A stretch of DNA of 36,200 bases from assembly GCA_023300545.1 (NCBI GenBank), contig JALZVT010000039.1, positions 1 through 36,200 of the forward strand, given 5' to 3'. Position 1 is the first letter of the stretch. Every line of letters starts with the position of its first letter. Made by a program: the position numbers and the translations under genes. The stretch is from Pseudomonadales bacterium. Its GTDB lineage: Bacteria > Pseudomonadota > Gammaproteobacteria > Pseudomonadales > Azotimanducaceae. This document shows positions 1 to 8,811 of the stretch, in pieces. A model generated the notes under the pieces. It was given only the letters and a program-made list of their open reading frames with translations. It was not told the origin of the DNA and did no database searches.

Positions 1-1481
1 TGACGCTGCTTAAGTTTTTCTTTGACGTAGTAATCGTCAAAAACTGCAATAGCAGTGTAATTTGCGTCGTGCAACGCATTCAAAAAGCCGCTACCTGACA
101 GGCCATCGAAGGGGCCACTGATATTCGGCAGGGTCGGCAACTGGACCTGCGCTGCGGCAGTGCTGCCAAAGCTTTGCTGCGCTCGACGATCTCGTGTTCT
201 TTGCTCACTTTGCGCTACTGCAGCTGCTCGCTCTTGGCGAATTTGGGCTGATTTAGCCGCTAACTCCTGATCACGCTGCACTTCAGCCGCGGCCCTATTC
301 ACTTGGTTCTGCGCCAGAATTTGAGTTCTTTCGATAACCTTTGCATCATGAAATGCTACAAGAGGTGTTCGATCAGCATCCTTACTCCGAAGTATCTCCC
401 AATGGCCATCCTCCGGGCCAAAAACATCGCGGTTCCAAGGGAATGTTGCAACGCTTTGGCTAAATTGGTCCGAGGATGTTGACCGAGTGAGTAAACCGGC
501 GCTCAAGCAAATACGTTTTTCATCATAGCCCGGCCCCTCATGCAAACAGCTCTGCAAGTTCTCAGCCTTAGCACTAGACGGAATGTTGACAGCTAGCGTC
601 TTGCCATCGTCACTGAGGCTGAGCTGACCTCTTATCTGAAATTTTTCACAATCTCGGCTTGTGCTCGCCTCCGGCTGAGTTTGTGCTGTGACTCCAGGAC
701 TCCAAACTAAGTACTCGCCTGACACACCAACACGCACAGATGTTGAACATTTCTGATCACCAAAAGAGACTAGGCCGCCAAGTGAGTAGGCTGTGCCCCA
801 TTGTACGGACCACACTGCCAACTCTGCAGCATAGCTCCGTTTGCGGTCAACAAACTGTCCGTGCCAAACCCCAACTAAACTCGATTCCGGGTAAGAACGT
901 TGGAAGGATGGGTTCATAGCAATACGCATCTCAGCCATAGTCTTTGAGAGATCATTCACCACTGCTTGCGCAGCATCGCTGGCCGTTTGTCCGCCTTCTT
1001 TTGCGCTAGCAACAAGCGTCAAGAGATTAGGCGGCGTGCTAGGGAGCCTCCTGTAAAACGTCATGCTGGCCGTCGCTGCTTCCTCGGAGTCGAGACTACT
1101 CTCAGGAACGAAGTTCAACATGAGTGACTTACGGCTAAACATTCTGAAGTGAAAAGTACCCCCAATCAGAGTGCCACATGAGCTTCCTTGAACCGGTTTA
1201 AACCTAAGCTGACCAGTCTTACGATCTCCAGCCAGACTGCCCACGCACTCCTGGCCATTATTGGTTAGCACGCCAACCCCTTCTGGGCTGCCGTCCTGCG
1301 CGACCCACAACTCAAAATGAATGCGTTGCGCATGCGCAAAATTGCGTATGGCATTGGTATTAGTCCACGCACCAGCAAAGCTGTCATCAATAAACCAATT
1401 CGCTTGTGCCTGAGGTGCTAACAAACCAAAGAGCAACAAGAAAGTGGTAAATCGGCGAGCTAATGCAGTCCACTTTTTCAT
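1..1481 (-). CDS. Secreted coiled-coil protein of unknown function (3' end outside window)
   Basis: An open frame on the minus strand starts at ATG 1481-1479 and stays open for 493 codons to the left edge, so the C-terminus is missing. Residues 1-28 form a typical signal peptide (MKKW, then a Leu/Phe-rich core, then APQAQA before NWF), so the product is exported. An AGGA-type ribosome site lies just upstream. The body has two regions rich in Gly, Ser and aromatic residues with scattered Cys. One segment near residue 200 (SLVGVWHGQF) looks like the start of a lipocalin-like or DUF-type beta domain. A charged Ala/Gln/Glu/Arg-rich stretch at about residues 400-450 is probably a coiled coil. I do not recognise the family. 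The next gene on this strand (TonB receptor) is over 430 bp upstream and has its own terminator, so this is a separate transcription unit. Confidence 0.7.
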   Translation of the reverse strand, partial: MKKWTALARRFTTFLLLFGLLAPQAQANWFIDDSFAGAWTNTNAIRNFAHAQRIHFELWVAQDGSPEGVGVLTNNGQECVGSLAGDRKTGQLRFKPVQGSSCGTLIGGTFHFRMFSRKSLMLNFVPESSLDSEEAATASMTFYRRLPSTPPNLLTLVASAKEGGQTASDAAQAVVNDLSKTMAEMRIAMNPSFQRSYPESSLVGVWHGQFVDRKRSYAAELAVWSVQWGTAYSLGGLVSFGDQKCSTSVRVGVSGEYLVWSPGVTAQTQPEASTSRDCEKFQIRGQLSLSDDGKTLAVNIPSSAKAENLQSCLHEGPGYDEKRICLSAGLLTRSTSSDQFSQSVATFPWNRDVFGPEDGHWEILRSKDADRTPLVAFHDAKVIERTQILAQNQVNRAAAEVQRDQELAAKSAQIRQERAAAVAQSEQRTRDRRAQQSFGSTAAAQVQLPTLPNISGPFDGLSGSGFLNALHDANYTAIAVFDDYYVKEKLKQR

Positions 1482-1738
1482 CTGGTCCTTTTTGTTGTCA
1501 TTCACAATGCAGTCCTTAGTCATTCGTCATCCATACACGGAAGAGGGGTAAAGTTTTTGCGCTTTCGCTACGAACACCAACCCTTCATCTTTAACGACAA
1601 GATCAAATATGCAAAGAGACCAAGTTGGTTGGTAGCGAACGGAAGCGGAATTATGCCTGCGTCCAAATAAGCTACCACCCGCAACAGCTCTCTTCATCGC
1701 AAACTTATGGGTATCGCCATGAAAACCACTGTCAGTGA

Positions 1739-1790
1739 ATAGGAAGAATAACCCGCCTTTTCCTCGATTGCTCGGAGTACTGGGTTAAGT
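1739..1790. repeat. ~52-bp dispersed repeat, copy 1
   Basis: This stretch matches 8744-8795 in the same orientation with about 48 of 52 bases identical. The conserved core begins AGGAAGAATAACCCGCCTT and ends GTACTGGGTTAAGT (second copy TACTAGGTTAAGT). AACCC near the left and GGGTT near the right of the unit can pair over a long loop. It lies in non-coding DNA between the left-edge gene and the TonB receptor terminator. Its function is unknown. It could be a small mobile or REP-like unit, or the edge of a former insertion. Confidence 0.7.
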
Positions 1791-1863
1791 GCCTGGAGAG
1801 AGGGCCTAGTCTGACTGCCAATTTTCCATGCACTGGCAAGCGGTTTGTGATTGTGATTTGGGC

Positions 1864-1900
1864 AAAAAAAAGGGCGGTTCGCAGAATATGCGAACCGCCC
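1864..1900 (-). terminator. Rho-independent terminator of the TonB receptor gene
   Basis: A perfect 12-bp inverted repeat (GGGCGGTTCGCA / TGCGAACCGCCC, 5-nt loop) lies at 1872-1900. On the plus strand it is preceded by eight A residues at 1864-1871. Read on the minus strand this is a GC-rich hairpin followed by a U tract, starting about 18 bp after the receptor stop codon. It is a textbook intrinsic terminator. Confidence 0.93.
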
Positions 1901-1918
1901 AATCTTGCATGGTTACCC

Positions 1919-4363
1919 TTAAAAGTTTCCGGTCACACGCAGGCCAATTTCCCGCCTGTCTGGCAGACTGGTGAATGCCCGCGTGAAGCCTCCGCCATCG
2001 GGTGTAAAGAAGCTGGCACCGGTAGCTCCGGCATTTTGCAAAGTATCGTCTTGGAAAAGATTTTCGACGAATGCTTCAACACGGATTTTACGCGTAACAT
2101 CGGCACCTACCCTCAGGTTCACTTTCCAGTTAGAGTCGATTTCATTGTAAGCAAAATTATCGACAAAGCGGCTGCCTTGGTAGAGTGCGTCGCCTCGTAC
2201 ATAAAGATCTCCATTACGGATCGGAAATGTATAACTGGCGCCAATTGCCCCTGACCATTCGGATACGTTGGCTGGACTGTTGCCCGCACCAGAAAGCGTG
2301 TTCACCCCTGAGTCGGTGAATGCGCTACAGGGCGCTGTGCTCGTGAATGCGGAAGGACAGAGCACAAGCGCTGAAACACTGCCTGCGGCACCAAGCTGAA
2401 CCAGGTCGGCGTCCACCCAGCCGACGCTGCCAAAGAGATCGAGCCCATCAGTAGGGGTAAGGCGGAATTCGAAATCAATACCTGTATATTCCGACTCTCC
2501 ATCCAGGTTTGCAGATACGATCACTGGGTTACCCATCGCATCGGCTCCGCCAAACGTATTGCCAAATGGCTGGTTGTCCCATTCCATATGGTAGGCAGAA
2601 ATACTGTAATCCACCCAGGCAGCGAGCTGTTGCTTGAAGCCGATTTCAAATGCATTCACCCTTTGAACGCCAGTGAAATTTCCAAAGTCATCAGGATTGG
2701 GAATAGCGCCTGGCAGGACGGCCAACACAGCGTCTACATTGGTTATGACGGAGTTCAAAGTACTCTGCGTCCAGCTTGCATAGAGATTCATGTCGACATT
2801 TGGTGAGTAAGACAGGATCGCCCGTGGCATGAAATCCTGGAAAGAATTTTCATCGGCTACAGATTCTGTGCCGTCTAATATGCTCTGTGTATCGTCTACC
2901 CAGCGCCCTTCGAATGAAAACGTCAATTCATCGGTGAAGTCATAGTCGAAAGTTGCAAAAACTCCGAAGGCCTCATTGTCCTGAAAATCAGCAGGAACAA
3001 AGGGGTTGCCGTTACGAAATTCTTGCTCGTAGTAGTTGACCCCAACTTCAAAGCGCAGACGCTCGTCTCTATTTGAAGAGAAACGGATTTCAGCAAATGT
3101 GTCCCGCGTAAAATTCGCAAAGGCGAATGTATTGTTGAAAAACAATCCGTAGTTTAGATCTTGCAGGCTGCTGAGTTCAGACTCTCCGCGAGACACCAGT
3201 GCTTTGATGCTGTGGCCGCCGTTCGTTTGAAAATCTGCGCTGAGGTTTGCACGCCATACCTGATATTCATTGCCCAAACCGTTGGGCTGATTGTCAACGA
3301 ACGGCGTAATTGTGGCCGGCAATGCGCTGAAGAAGCCTCCACTAGAATCACCGGTGGCGGTGGGAGTGAGGGCAGAAGCGTCCGGGATTCGACCGCAAAA
3401 TGTCGTAATTGTGCTGTTGCTGAGGTCGGTAGTGAATGGCGATTCTACGCCAGTAATACCATTCAGCGTAGCGCCGTTGAAAGTTCGGTTGCACTCGCCC
3501 GGACCAGTTGTTGCTGATACACCTTGCGCATTGGTCGTATCTTTTGCATCAACAAAATAGCCTGTGGCTTTAACCTGGAGACTGTCGGTGATGTCGTACA
3601 CGCCGGTTCCGAAAATAGAAAAGTTATCTTCTTCGCCATTGGGGTCGCCATTCGCATATTCGTAATCGGCGCCCCTGCGTTCAAAAGATGCTGCAACGCG
3701 TAGGCCGAGACGCTCTGTAATTGGTCCGCCAACCGCACCAACGACGCGATAACCAGCTTGATCTTGGCTGCCAGTTCCAGTGCTGCCTTCTACTTGCGCA
3801 GTTATTTCCAGCTCATCGCCCGGCAACTTGGGAACGAAGTTGACCGCACCTGAAAACGTATTTCGCGGAAAGTAAGCAACTTGCGGACCTTTGATGACTT
3901 CCACTCGCTCAACATCGATGAACTGAACCAAGCCAGCGCCCTGCGAAACGAAGGAGCCGTCAAAAAATATGCCGCCGGTTCGAGATGCCGCACCGCCAGC
4001 CTGCTGTCGGATACCGCGAAATTGGATCGATGAACTACTTCGTCCGCCAGCCTGACCATCTGAATTCTCAAACGTGAATCCTGGTGTGTAAGCCGACAGG
4101 TTTTCGATATCGGAAATGCCCGCGATGTCCAGCTCTTCTTGCGACAGCGCAGAAACGGACACCGGAATTTCGAGTAGCGTTTCTTCGCGCCCACGTGCTG
4201 TTACGACAATTTCGGGAAGAATCGTTTCTTCGGAGTAAGTATCTCCATTGGCCGCATCCTGGGCCGAAACCGAAGTGGCAGAAAACGTTATAGCTGTTGG
4301 TGTCAGAATGGCGAACAGAGCTAGCGTGCTCTTAAGTTTCGTATCTGGTCGGTAATTTGGCAT
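1919..4363 (-). CDS. TonB-dependent outer-membrane receptor
   Basis: 814 aa, the usual size for the family. Residues 1-34 are a signal peptide ending SVSA. A TonB-box/plug entry motif (EIVVTARGREETL) follows at about residues 51-63. The plug domain runs to roughly residue 175 (IENLSAYTPGF, VERVEVIKGPQVAYFPRNTFSGAVNF). The rest has alternating aromatic strands of a 22-strand beta barrel and ends in Phe (RVTGNF), as expected for BAM-dependent insertion. It should import a large or scarce ligand across the outer membrane using TonB energy. The substrate cannot be told. A siderophore, a vitamin, or a sugar or aromatic oligomer are all possible. The ATG start is followed at once by the signal peptide. 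The gene has its own terminator and is probably monocistronic. Confidence 0.95.
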   Translation of the reverse strand: MPNYRPDTKLKSTLALFAILTPTAITFSATSVSAQDAANGDTYSEETILPEIVVTARGREETLLEIPVSVSALSQEELDIAGISDIENLSAYTPGFTFENSDGQAGGRSSSSIQFRGIRQQAGGAASRTGGIFFDGSFVSQGAGLVQFIDVERVEVIKGPQVAYFPRNTFSGAVNFVPKLPGDELEITAQVEGSTGTGSQDQAGYRVVGAVGGPITERLGLRVAASFERRGADYEYANGDPNGEEDNFSIFGTGVYDITDSLQVKATGYFVDAKDTTNAQGVSATTGPGECNRTFNGATLNGITGVESPFTTDLSNSTITTFCGRIPDASALTPTATGDSSGGFFSALPATITPFVDNQPNGLGNEYQVWRANLSADFQTNGGHSIKALVSRGESELSSLQDLNYGLFFNNTFAFANFTRDTFAEIRFSSNRDERLRFEVGVNYYEQEFRNGNPFVPADFQDNEAFGVFATFDYDFTDELTFSFEGRWVDDTQSILDGTESVADENSFQDFMPRAILSYSPNVDMNLYASWTQSTLNSVITNVDAVLAVLPGAIPNPDDFGNFTGVQRVNAFEIGFKQQLAAWVDYSISAYHMEWDNQPFGNTFGGADAMGNPVIVSANLDGESEYTGIDFEFRLTPTDGLDLFGSVGWVDADLVQLGAAGSVSALVLCPSAFTSTAPCSAFTDSGVNTLSGAGNSPANVSEWSGAIGASYTFPIRNGDLYVRGDALYQGSRFVDNFAYNEIDSNWKVNLRVGADVTRKIRVEAFVENLFQDDTLQNAGATGASFFTPDGGGFTRAFTSLPDRREIGLRVTGNF

Positions 4364-4781
4364 AGTTCTACGCCCCCCAATTTATTTTATTTTTGCTCAT
4401 ATGCGACTGGTTTAGTTTCAGGGTTAAGCTGCCGTATGTGCCTCAAGAAAGCTAAATCATTGTATCGATGACATGATAGAGGCTGCCTATTCTGCGCTTT
4501 AATCGGGCGTTCCAAGCTTTGCACTCAGAGGTGTTCGAGCGATACGGCAACAAGCTAAGCACCGCGGGCGAGCCCAATTGGGTTTGCCCAACTCAGCGGA
4601 TACGCACCCAACGCCCCGCGCGGGCGTCGCCCAGGCGTGCACTACCAACGACATCACCACAACGTTTACCGAAGAATTAGAACGTCATTTTAAGTGCTGG
4701 ATACGTCACACTTTGGGCGAATCGGTAGGTCAAGATGCCTATCTTCAAGCGTCGGCAAGTTATAAACAATCGCGATGCGCT
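4364..4781. other. Intergenic region upstream of the TonB receptor
   Basis: About 420 bp separates the receptor start from the end of the RidA-like gene. I see no convincing gene. The region holds a palindrome CCCAATTGGG near 4573-4582 and an inverted repeat ACGCCC / GGGCGT at 4611-4627. It should also carry the receptor promoter, but no clear -10/-35 pair could be assigned. Confidence 0.4.
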
Positions 4782-5132
4782 CTAGGGGCGATGGGCTATG
4801 ACATCGACTACCGCTTGCCCATCATATGGAATAGCTGAAACCCCCACTACCGATCTGGCTGGGCGAGGATCTTGAAAACGCTCTTCGAATTGTTGGTTCG
4901 CTTCAGTGCGTAAACTGATATCAACCAAAAAATAGGTCACTTTCGCTACATTGTCGAGATCGAGACCTACCGTAGCTAATCGGCGTTCAACTTCGTTTAA
5001 CGCCGCATCGAGTGCTTCGCGCCTACCTGGTACGGGTTCGTGTGTTTCATAGTCAATGGTTGTTGCGCCAGAAATATAAACGATACCGTGACTTTCGTAA
5101 GCAAAACTATAGGGGTGTTGAACATCACTCAT
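4782..5132 (-). CDS. RidA/YjgF/UK114 family protein
   Basis: 116 aa, slightly shorter than the ~128 aa of classic RidA. The fold signature is clear: an N-terminal VYISGATTID strand, a middle KVTYFLVDI segment and a C-terminal PARSVVGVSAIPYDGQAVVDVIA. The Arg in PARS aligns with the RidA arginine that binds the imine/enamine carboxylate. Members hydrolyse reactive 2-aminoacrylate or related enamines, but many paralogues (Rid1-Rid7) have other, often catabolic, roles, so the substrate is uncertain. It lies alone on the minus strand between the TonB receptor and the DUF1800 gene. A second Rid-type gene is at 22388-22828. Confidence 0.88.
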   Translation of the reverse strand: MSDVQHPYSFAYESHGIVYISGATTIDYETHEPVPGRREALDAALNEVERRLATVGLDLDNVAKVTYFLVDISLRTEANQQFEERFQDPRPARSVVGVSAIPYDGQAVVDVIAHRP

Positions 5133-5504
5133 AAATTAATTTCACTCGAATTTTGGTTTAGACGTGTCGAGCAGAGTACAGGGATTTGTCCCTCCTAAGT
5201 ATTGGACTCTTCAATGGCTTAATAGATGACATTCAGCATCAGCGACGACACCCGGTTCGGCACAGCCAACGCCATCTGTTGACCAATGGCTCCACCATAG
5301 AGCCAAGTGGTTATGAAGTTGGGGTTGGCGAGTTGGTATCAAAAGATCTGTTGTGGTCGATTTACGGACAACTAAACCTGTGCTCCGAACGATCGAGGCA
5401 AAGGCTAGTTGTTCTTCCTACTACTGCATAGTTGTCGCTGTGATTTTGCCAGGGCAGCGATCCATTATCTTGAAACAGCATACCAGCCTTGCCATAGTCT
5501 CCTC
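5133..5504. other. Intergenic region between divergent genes
   Basis: This region lies between the RidA-like gene (minus) and the DUF1800 gene (plus) and should hold both promoters. The frames that remain open here (for example 5186-5431) have no ribosome site, no recognisable domain and an atypical composition, so I do not call them genes. A small GGGA-TTTG-TCCC hairpin lies near 5180. Confidence 0.35.
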
Positions 5505-7238
5505 ATGACACGACGCAATAACAACCTGCCCGAAATTTACCGTAGCGCATTGGCATCCGCCCTAGTCGTCACGGTACTTAGCGGCTGTGGTGGTGGTTCA
5601 AGTTCAGAGACCCCCGATAGGCCACCACCTGTACCAGCACCATCTTCGCCGGCTCCAGAACCGCCGCCGGTTGAACTCTCTGCGGCATCGATCGCGGCTG
5701 CGTCCCGCTTTACCTCCCAGGCCACCTTCGGATTGGCCTATGAGGATATTTTGTCAGTGGCAAGTGCAGGACATGCGTCGTGGCTCGAAGCGCAATTCGA
5801 GCAGGCGCCGACCTACCACACGCCGATCGTCCAAGATTTGCTGGCACGTCGCGCTCGCGGCGAATTCGAGGCGTTTGAGGAAGATGTCGAACTCCTGGTG
5901 AACTTCCGGCGCTACAGCTGGTGGCACCACGCGATAACCGCCGAAGACGAGGTGCGCCAGCGGATCGCGCTGGCACTCAGTGAGATTTTGGTGGTTTCCG
6001 ATCAGGTCGACGCCTTGTTGCTGGCGCCTCGATCTTTGTCGACCTATTACGATCTGTTGTTGGATGGTGCGTTCGGCAACTTCCGTGATCTGTTACATAA
6101 CGTCGCTTTGCACCCCGCTATGGGGCTATACCTGAGCCACGTCAATAACGCGAAAGCCGATCCAGCGAGCAACCGGTTTCCGGATGAGAACTTTGCCCGT
6201 GAACTGATGCAGCTGTTTTCTATTGGGTTGTTTGAGCTGAACAACGACGGCAGCGAACGGCTAGCAGCAGACGGACTGCCGATCGCAACCTACAATAATG
6301 CCGACATTCGTGAGTTTGCGAAGATATTCACGGGTCTTAGCTGGGGCGGAGAGGGCGCCTTTTTTGGCAACACTCAAGCCAACTTCGTATCAACCATGCA
6401 AATGTTTGATGAGTTTCATGAACCAGGCGAAAAGCGCCTACTAAACGGCTTGGTTGTGCCGGCGGGGCAATCGGGGCTCGAAGACATCGCGGCAGCAATC
6501 GATAACCTATTCAACCACCCGAACACTGGCCTGTTCATTGGTCGACAACTGATTCAACGCTTAGTAACCAGCAATCCGTCGTCTGCCTATATCGATCGTG
6601 TCGCCAGTGCGTTCAACGACAATGGCGCCGGCGTGCGCGGCGATATGCGCGCGGTTGTTCGCGCCATACTCTTTGATCCAGAGGCCGAAACCCCCTTGGA
6701 TCCGAACCGAGCGGGTAAGTTGCGCTCGCCGATGGTGCGTAACGTTGCCATGTTGCGCCAACTACAGGTTCAAAGCAGCGACGGTTTTTTCTTCCATAGC
6801 GGTTTTCTATTGCAGTTTCTCACGGGTCAAAGTCCTTTATCTGCCCCAAGTGTGTTTAATTTTTATCTGCCCAATCATCGCCCAACGGGTCCGTTGGCGG
6901 CGGCTGAGTTAGTTGCGCCTGAACTGCAAATTACCAACAGTACGACGATTGCGGGTATCACGAACCTGATCGACATTGGCGTTAATGGCGAGTTCTTTCT
7001 CGATGGTCAACCGCCCCTGGGGCAGGTGACCGTAGACTTCACTGAATTAGAGGCGCTAGCCGTGGACCCAGCAGCATTGGTTGAGCGATTGGATCTCACC
7101 TTTACCTTTGGTGCGATGAGCCAAGGCACGCAGGAGTTGATCATCGACATCATCGAAGATCTGGCGGACAACAACTTGCGGGTTAAAACCGCGTTATACA
7201 TAACGCTCACTTCCCCGGACTACGCAGTGAGGATTTGA
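5505..7238 (+). CDS. DUF1800 family lipoprotein
   Basis: 577 aa from ATG 5505. The frame is open from 5409, but starting at 5505 places a lipoprotein signal correctly: basic MTRRNNN, a hydrophobic core, then the lipobox LSGC with Cys28. A Pro/Ser-rich linker (about residues 37-60) leads into the DUF1800 domain. Diagnostic segments are RFTSQATFG, FPDENFARELMQLFSIGLFEL and FTGLSW. DUF1800 proteins are exported, their activity is not established, and they are almost always encoded next to a DUF1501 partner, as here. The following ATG begins four bases after the TGA stop, so the two are translated as a pair. Anchoring at the outer membrane is predicted from the lipobox. Confidence 0.93.
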   Translation: MTRRNNNLPEIYRSALASALVVTVLSGCGGGSSSETPDRPPPVPAPSSPAPEPPPVELSAASIAAASRFTSQATFGLAYEDILSVASAGHASWLEAQFEQAPTYHTPIVQDLLARRARGEFEAFEEDVELLVNFRRYSWWHHAITAEDEVRQRIALALSEILVVSDQVDALLLAPRSLSTYYDLLLDGAFGNFRDLLHNVALHPAMGLYLSHVNNAKADPASNRFPDENFARELMQLFSIGLFELNNDGSERLAADGLPIATYNNADIREFAKIFTGLSWGGEGAFFGNTQANFVSTMQMFDEFHEPGEKRLLNGLVVPAGQSGLEDIAAAIDNLFNHPNTGLFIGRQLIQRLVTSNPSSAYIDRVASAFNDNGAGVRGDMRAVVRAILFDPEAETPLDPNRAGKLRSPMVRNVAMLRQLQVQSSDGFFFHSGFLLQFLTGQSPLSAPSVFNFYLPNHRPTGPLAAAELVAPELQITNSTTIAGITNLIDIGVNGEFFLDGQPPLGQVTVDFTELEALAVDPAALVERLDLTFTFGAMSQGTQELIIDIIEDLADNNLRVKTALYITLTSPDYAVRI

Positions 7239-7241
7239 TCG

Positions 7242-8639
7242 ATGATTAATCGGCGTCGGTTTATGACCCAGCTATCGCACAGCTGTGCGCTTGGTACGAC
7301 GGCTGTGACGGCGAGCAGCGCTGTGCTCCAGTTGGGTTTGGCCAGGACGGCCGCCGCAGCCACGCTCCCTGGCGTTGGGGATTATCGCGCCCTGGTGTGT
7401 ATTTTATTGGCCGGGGGTAACGATTCGTTCAATATGATCGTGCCAAACGACAGCGATCAGTATGGCGAGTACGCTAGTTTGCGGGGGGATCTCGCGTTAC
7501 CACAAGACAGCCTGCTGCCACTGCCGGGGACGACGGCCAGTGGGCGTCAATACGCGGTGCATCCCGGTATGCCAGAAGTGCAATCGCTTTATGGCGCGGG
7601 TGATTTGGCGTTTATTGCGAATGTAGGCACGTTGATTGAACCGGTTGATGCAGCGGCCGTCGCCGCCGGGGCGCGAATTCCGCTGGGTATTGCCTCCCAC
7701 GCCGACCAAATCGCCCAGTGGCAAACCGCTCAGCCGGATACCCGTTCCGCCCAAGGTTGGGGAGGGCGCATGGCAGACTTGCTGGCTGGCGCGAACCAAG
7801 CCAACGGTATATCTATGAACATCTCCCTCGCAGGAACCAACGTATTTCAAGCTGGCAACTCGACGACTGAATACGCAATAACGCCAGACGGCGACGGGGC
7901 GGTTGGTATCATCGGCTACAACGATGGCAGCGATTTTGAAGCCTTCCGCCGTCGCACAGTGGATGGCATGCTTGCGGTACAACACAGCAATTTGCTGCGC
8001 CGCGAATACGCCAATCGTCTGCGACAGTCCATCGATAGCCAGGCAATTTTCACCGCAGCCCTGGCTGGGACCAGTCCGCTAGCTAGCGCGTTCTCGGATA
8101 ATCCGTTTTCCGCCAGCCTGCAACAGATCGCGCGAACCATCGCGGCCCGCGATGCGTTGGGTGCTTGTCGGCAAACCTTCTTTGTTCTGGTGGGTGGTTG
8201 GGATCATCACGATGAGGTGTTAGCAAACCAAGCGCGGATGCTTCCCGTTATCAGCCACGGGCTGCAAGAGTTTCGCGATGCGCTGGCTGAACTCAGTGTC
8301 CTCGATTCGGTGACGACCTTTACCAGTTCAGATTTTGGCCGGACGCTAAGCTCGAATGGGCGCGGATCTGATCACGGATGGGGTGGTCATCATATGGTGA
8401 TGGGTGGGGCGGTCAACGGCGGCGAGATTTACGGCGAATACCCCATTTTGTCCGCGAGTGCGCCGCTGGATATTGGTCGTGGCGTCTACATCCCAACGCT
8501 ATCTGTTGATTCCTATTTCGCAGAGCTCGCGTTGTGGTTGGGAGTAGCCCCCTCTAATCTGGATCAAGTGCTGCCGAACGTTCGACGTTTTTATTCGCCG
8601 GAGTCTGCACAGGCTCCCTTGGGGTTTCTTACGCTGTGA
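7242..8639 (+). CDS. DUF1501 family Tat-exported protein
   Basis: 465 aa. The N-terminus has a twin-arginine type signal (INRRRFMTQ, then an Ala/Thr-rich hydrophobic stretch ending AAAATLPG), which predicts export of a folded protein. The mature part begins with the DUF1501 hallmark VCILLAGGNDSFNM and contains VLVGGWDHHDE, SDFGRTL and GSDHGWGGHH. These resemble the metal-binding positions of the alkaline-phosphatase/sulfatase superfamily to which DUF1501 is related. Activity is unproven. It lies directly behind the DUF1800 lipoprotein gene, and the two probably act together in the periplasm. The TonB receptor nearby may belong to the same process. Confidence 0.94.
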   Translation: MINRRRFMTQLSHSCALGTTAVTASSAVLQLGLARTAAAATLPGVGDYRALVCILLAGGNDSFNMIVPNDSDQYGEYASLRGDLALPQDSLLPLPGTTASGRQYAVHPGMPEVQSLYGAGDLAFIANVGTLIEPVDAAAVAAGARIPLGIASHADQIAQWQTAQPDTRSAQGWGGRMADLLAGANQANGISMNISLAGTNVFQAGNSTTEYAITPDGDGAVGIIGYNDGSDFEAFRRRTVDGMLAVQHSNLLRREYANRLRQSIDSQAIFTAALAGTSPLASAFSDNPFSASLQQIARTIAARDALGACRQTFFVLVGGWDHHDEVLANQARMLPVISHGLQEFRDALAELSVLDSVTTFTSSDFGRTLSSNGRGSDHGWGGHHMVMGGAVNGGEIYGEYPILSASAPLDIGRGVYIPTLSVDSYFAELALWLGVAPSNLDQVLPNVRRFYSPESAQAPLGFLTL

Positions 8640-8743
8640 TCGTTCGAATACCATGAACGAATTATAACTGAGGAGCATCCCTTGCCTATAGAGTAGGTGA
8701 TCGATGACTACACCGGTTTCGAGGGTTGAGGGCCTTCGCGAGT

Positions 8744-8795
8744 ATAGGAAGAATAACCCGCCTTCTACTCGATTGCTCTGAGTACTAGGTTAAGT
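8744..8795. repeat. ~52-bp dispersed repeat, copy 2
   Basis: This is a direct copy of 1739-1790 (about 48 of 52 identical; mismatches at 8743-adjacent, 8765, 8767, 8779 and 8787). It lies between the convergent DUF1501 gene and the membrane-protein gene at 8812. There is no T tract, so it is not an obvious terminator. The two copies bracket a 7-kb block. Confidence 0.7.
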
Positions 8796-8811
8796 ACCCA
8801 CCCACAACTCA

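Noticed and set aside
1739-1790. Repeat as an integron attC site
   Set aside because: GTTAAGT fits the core consensus GTTRRRY, but the opposite end lacks the matching RYYYAAC, and the neighbouring genes are not cassette-like.
1847-2254. 135-aa plus-strand frame
   Set aside because: It spans the receptor terminator and the antisense of the receptor gene; a shadow.
4578-4838. 86-aa plus-strand open frame
   Set aside because: It overlaps the end of the RidA-like gene and has no ribosome site or recognisable features.
5186-5431. 81-aa plus-strand open frame
   Set aside because: No ribosome site, no domain and mixed composition; it lies in the divergent promoter region.
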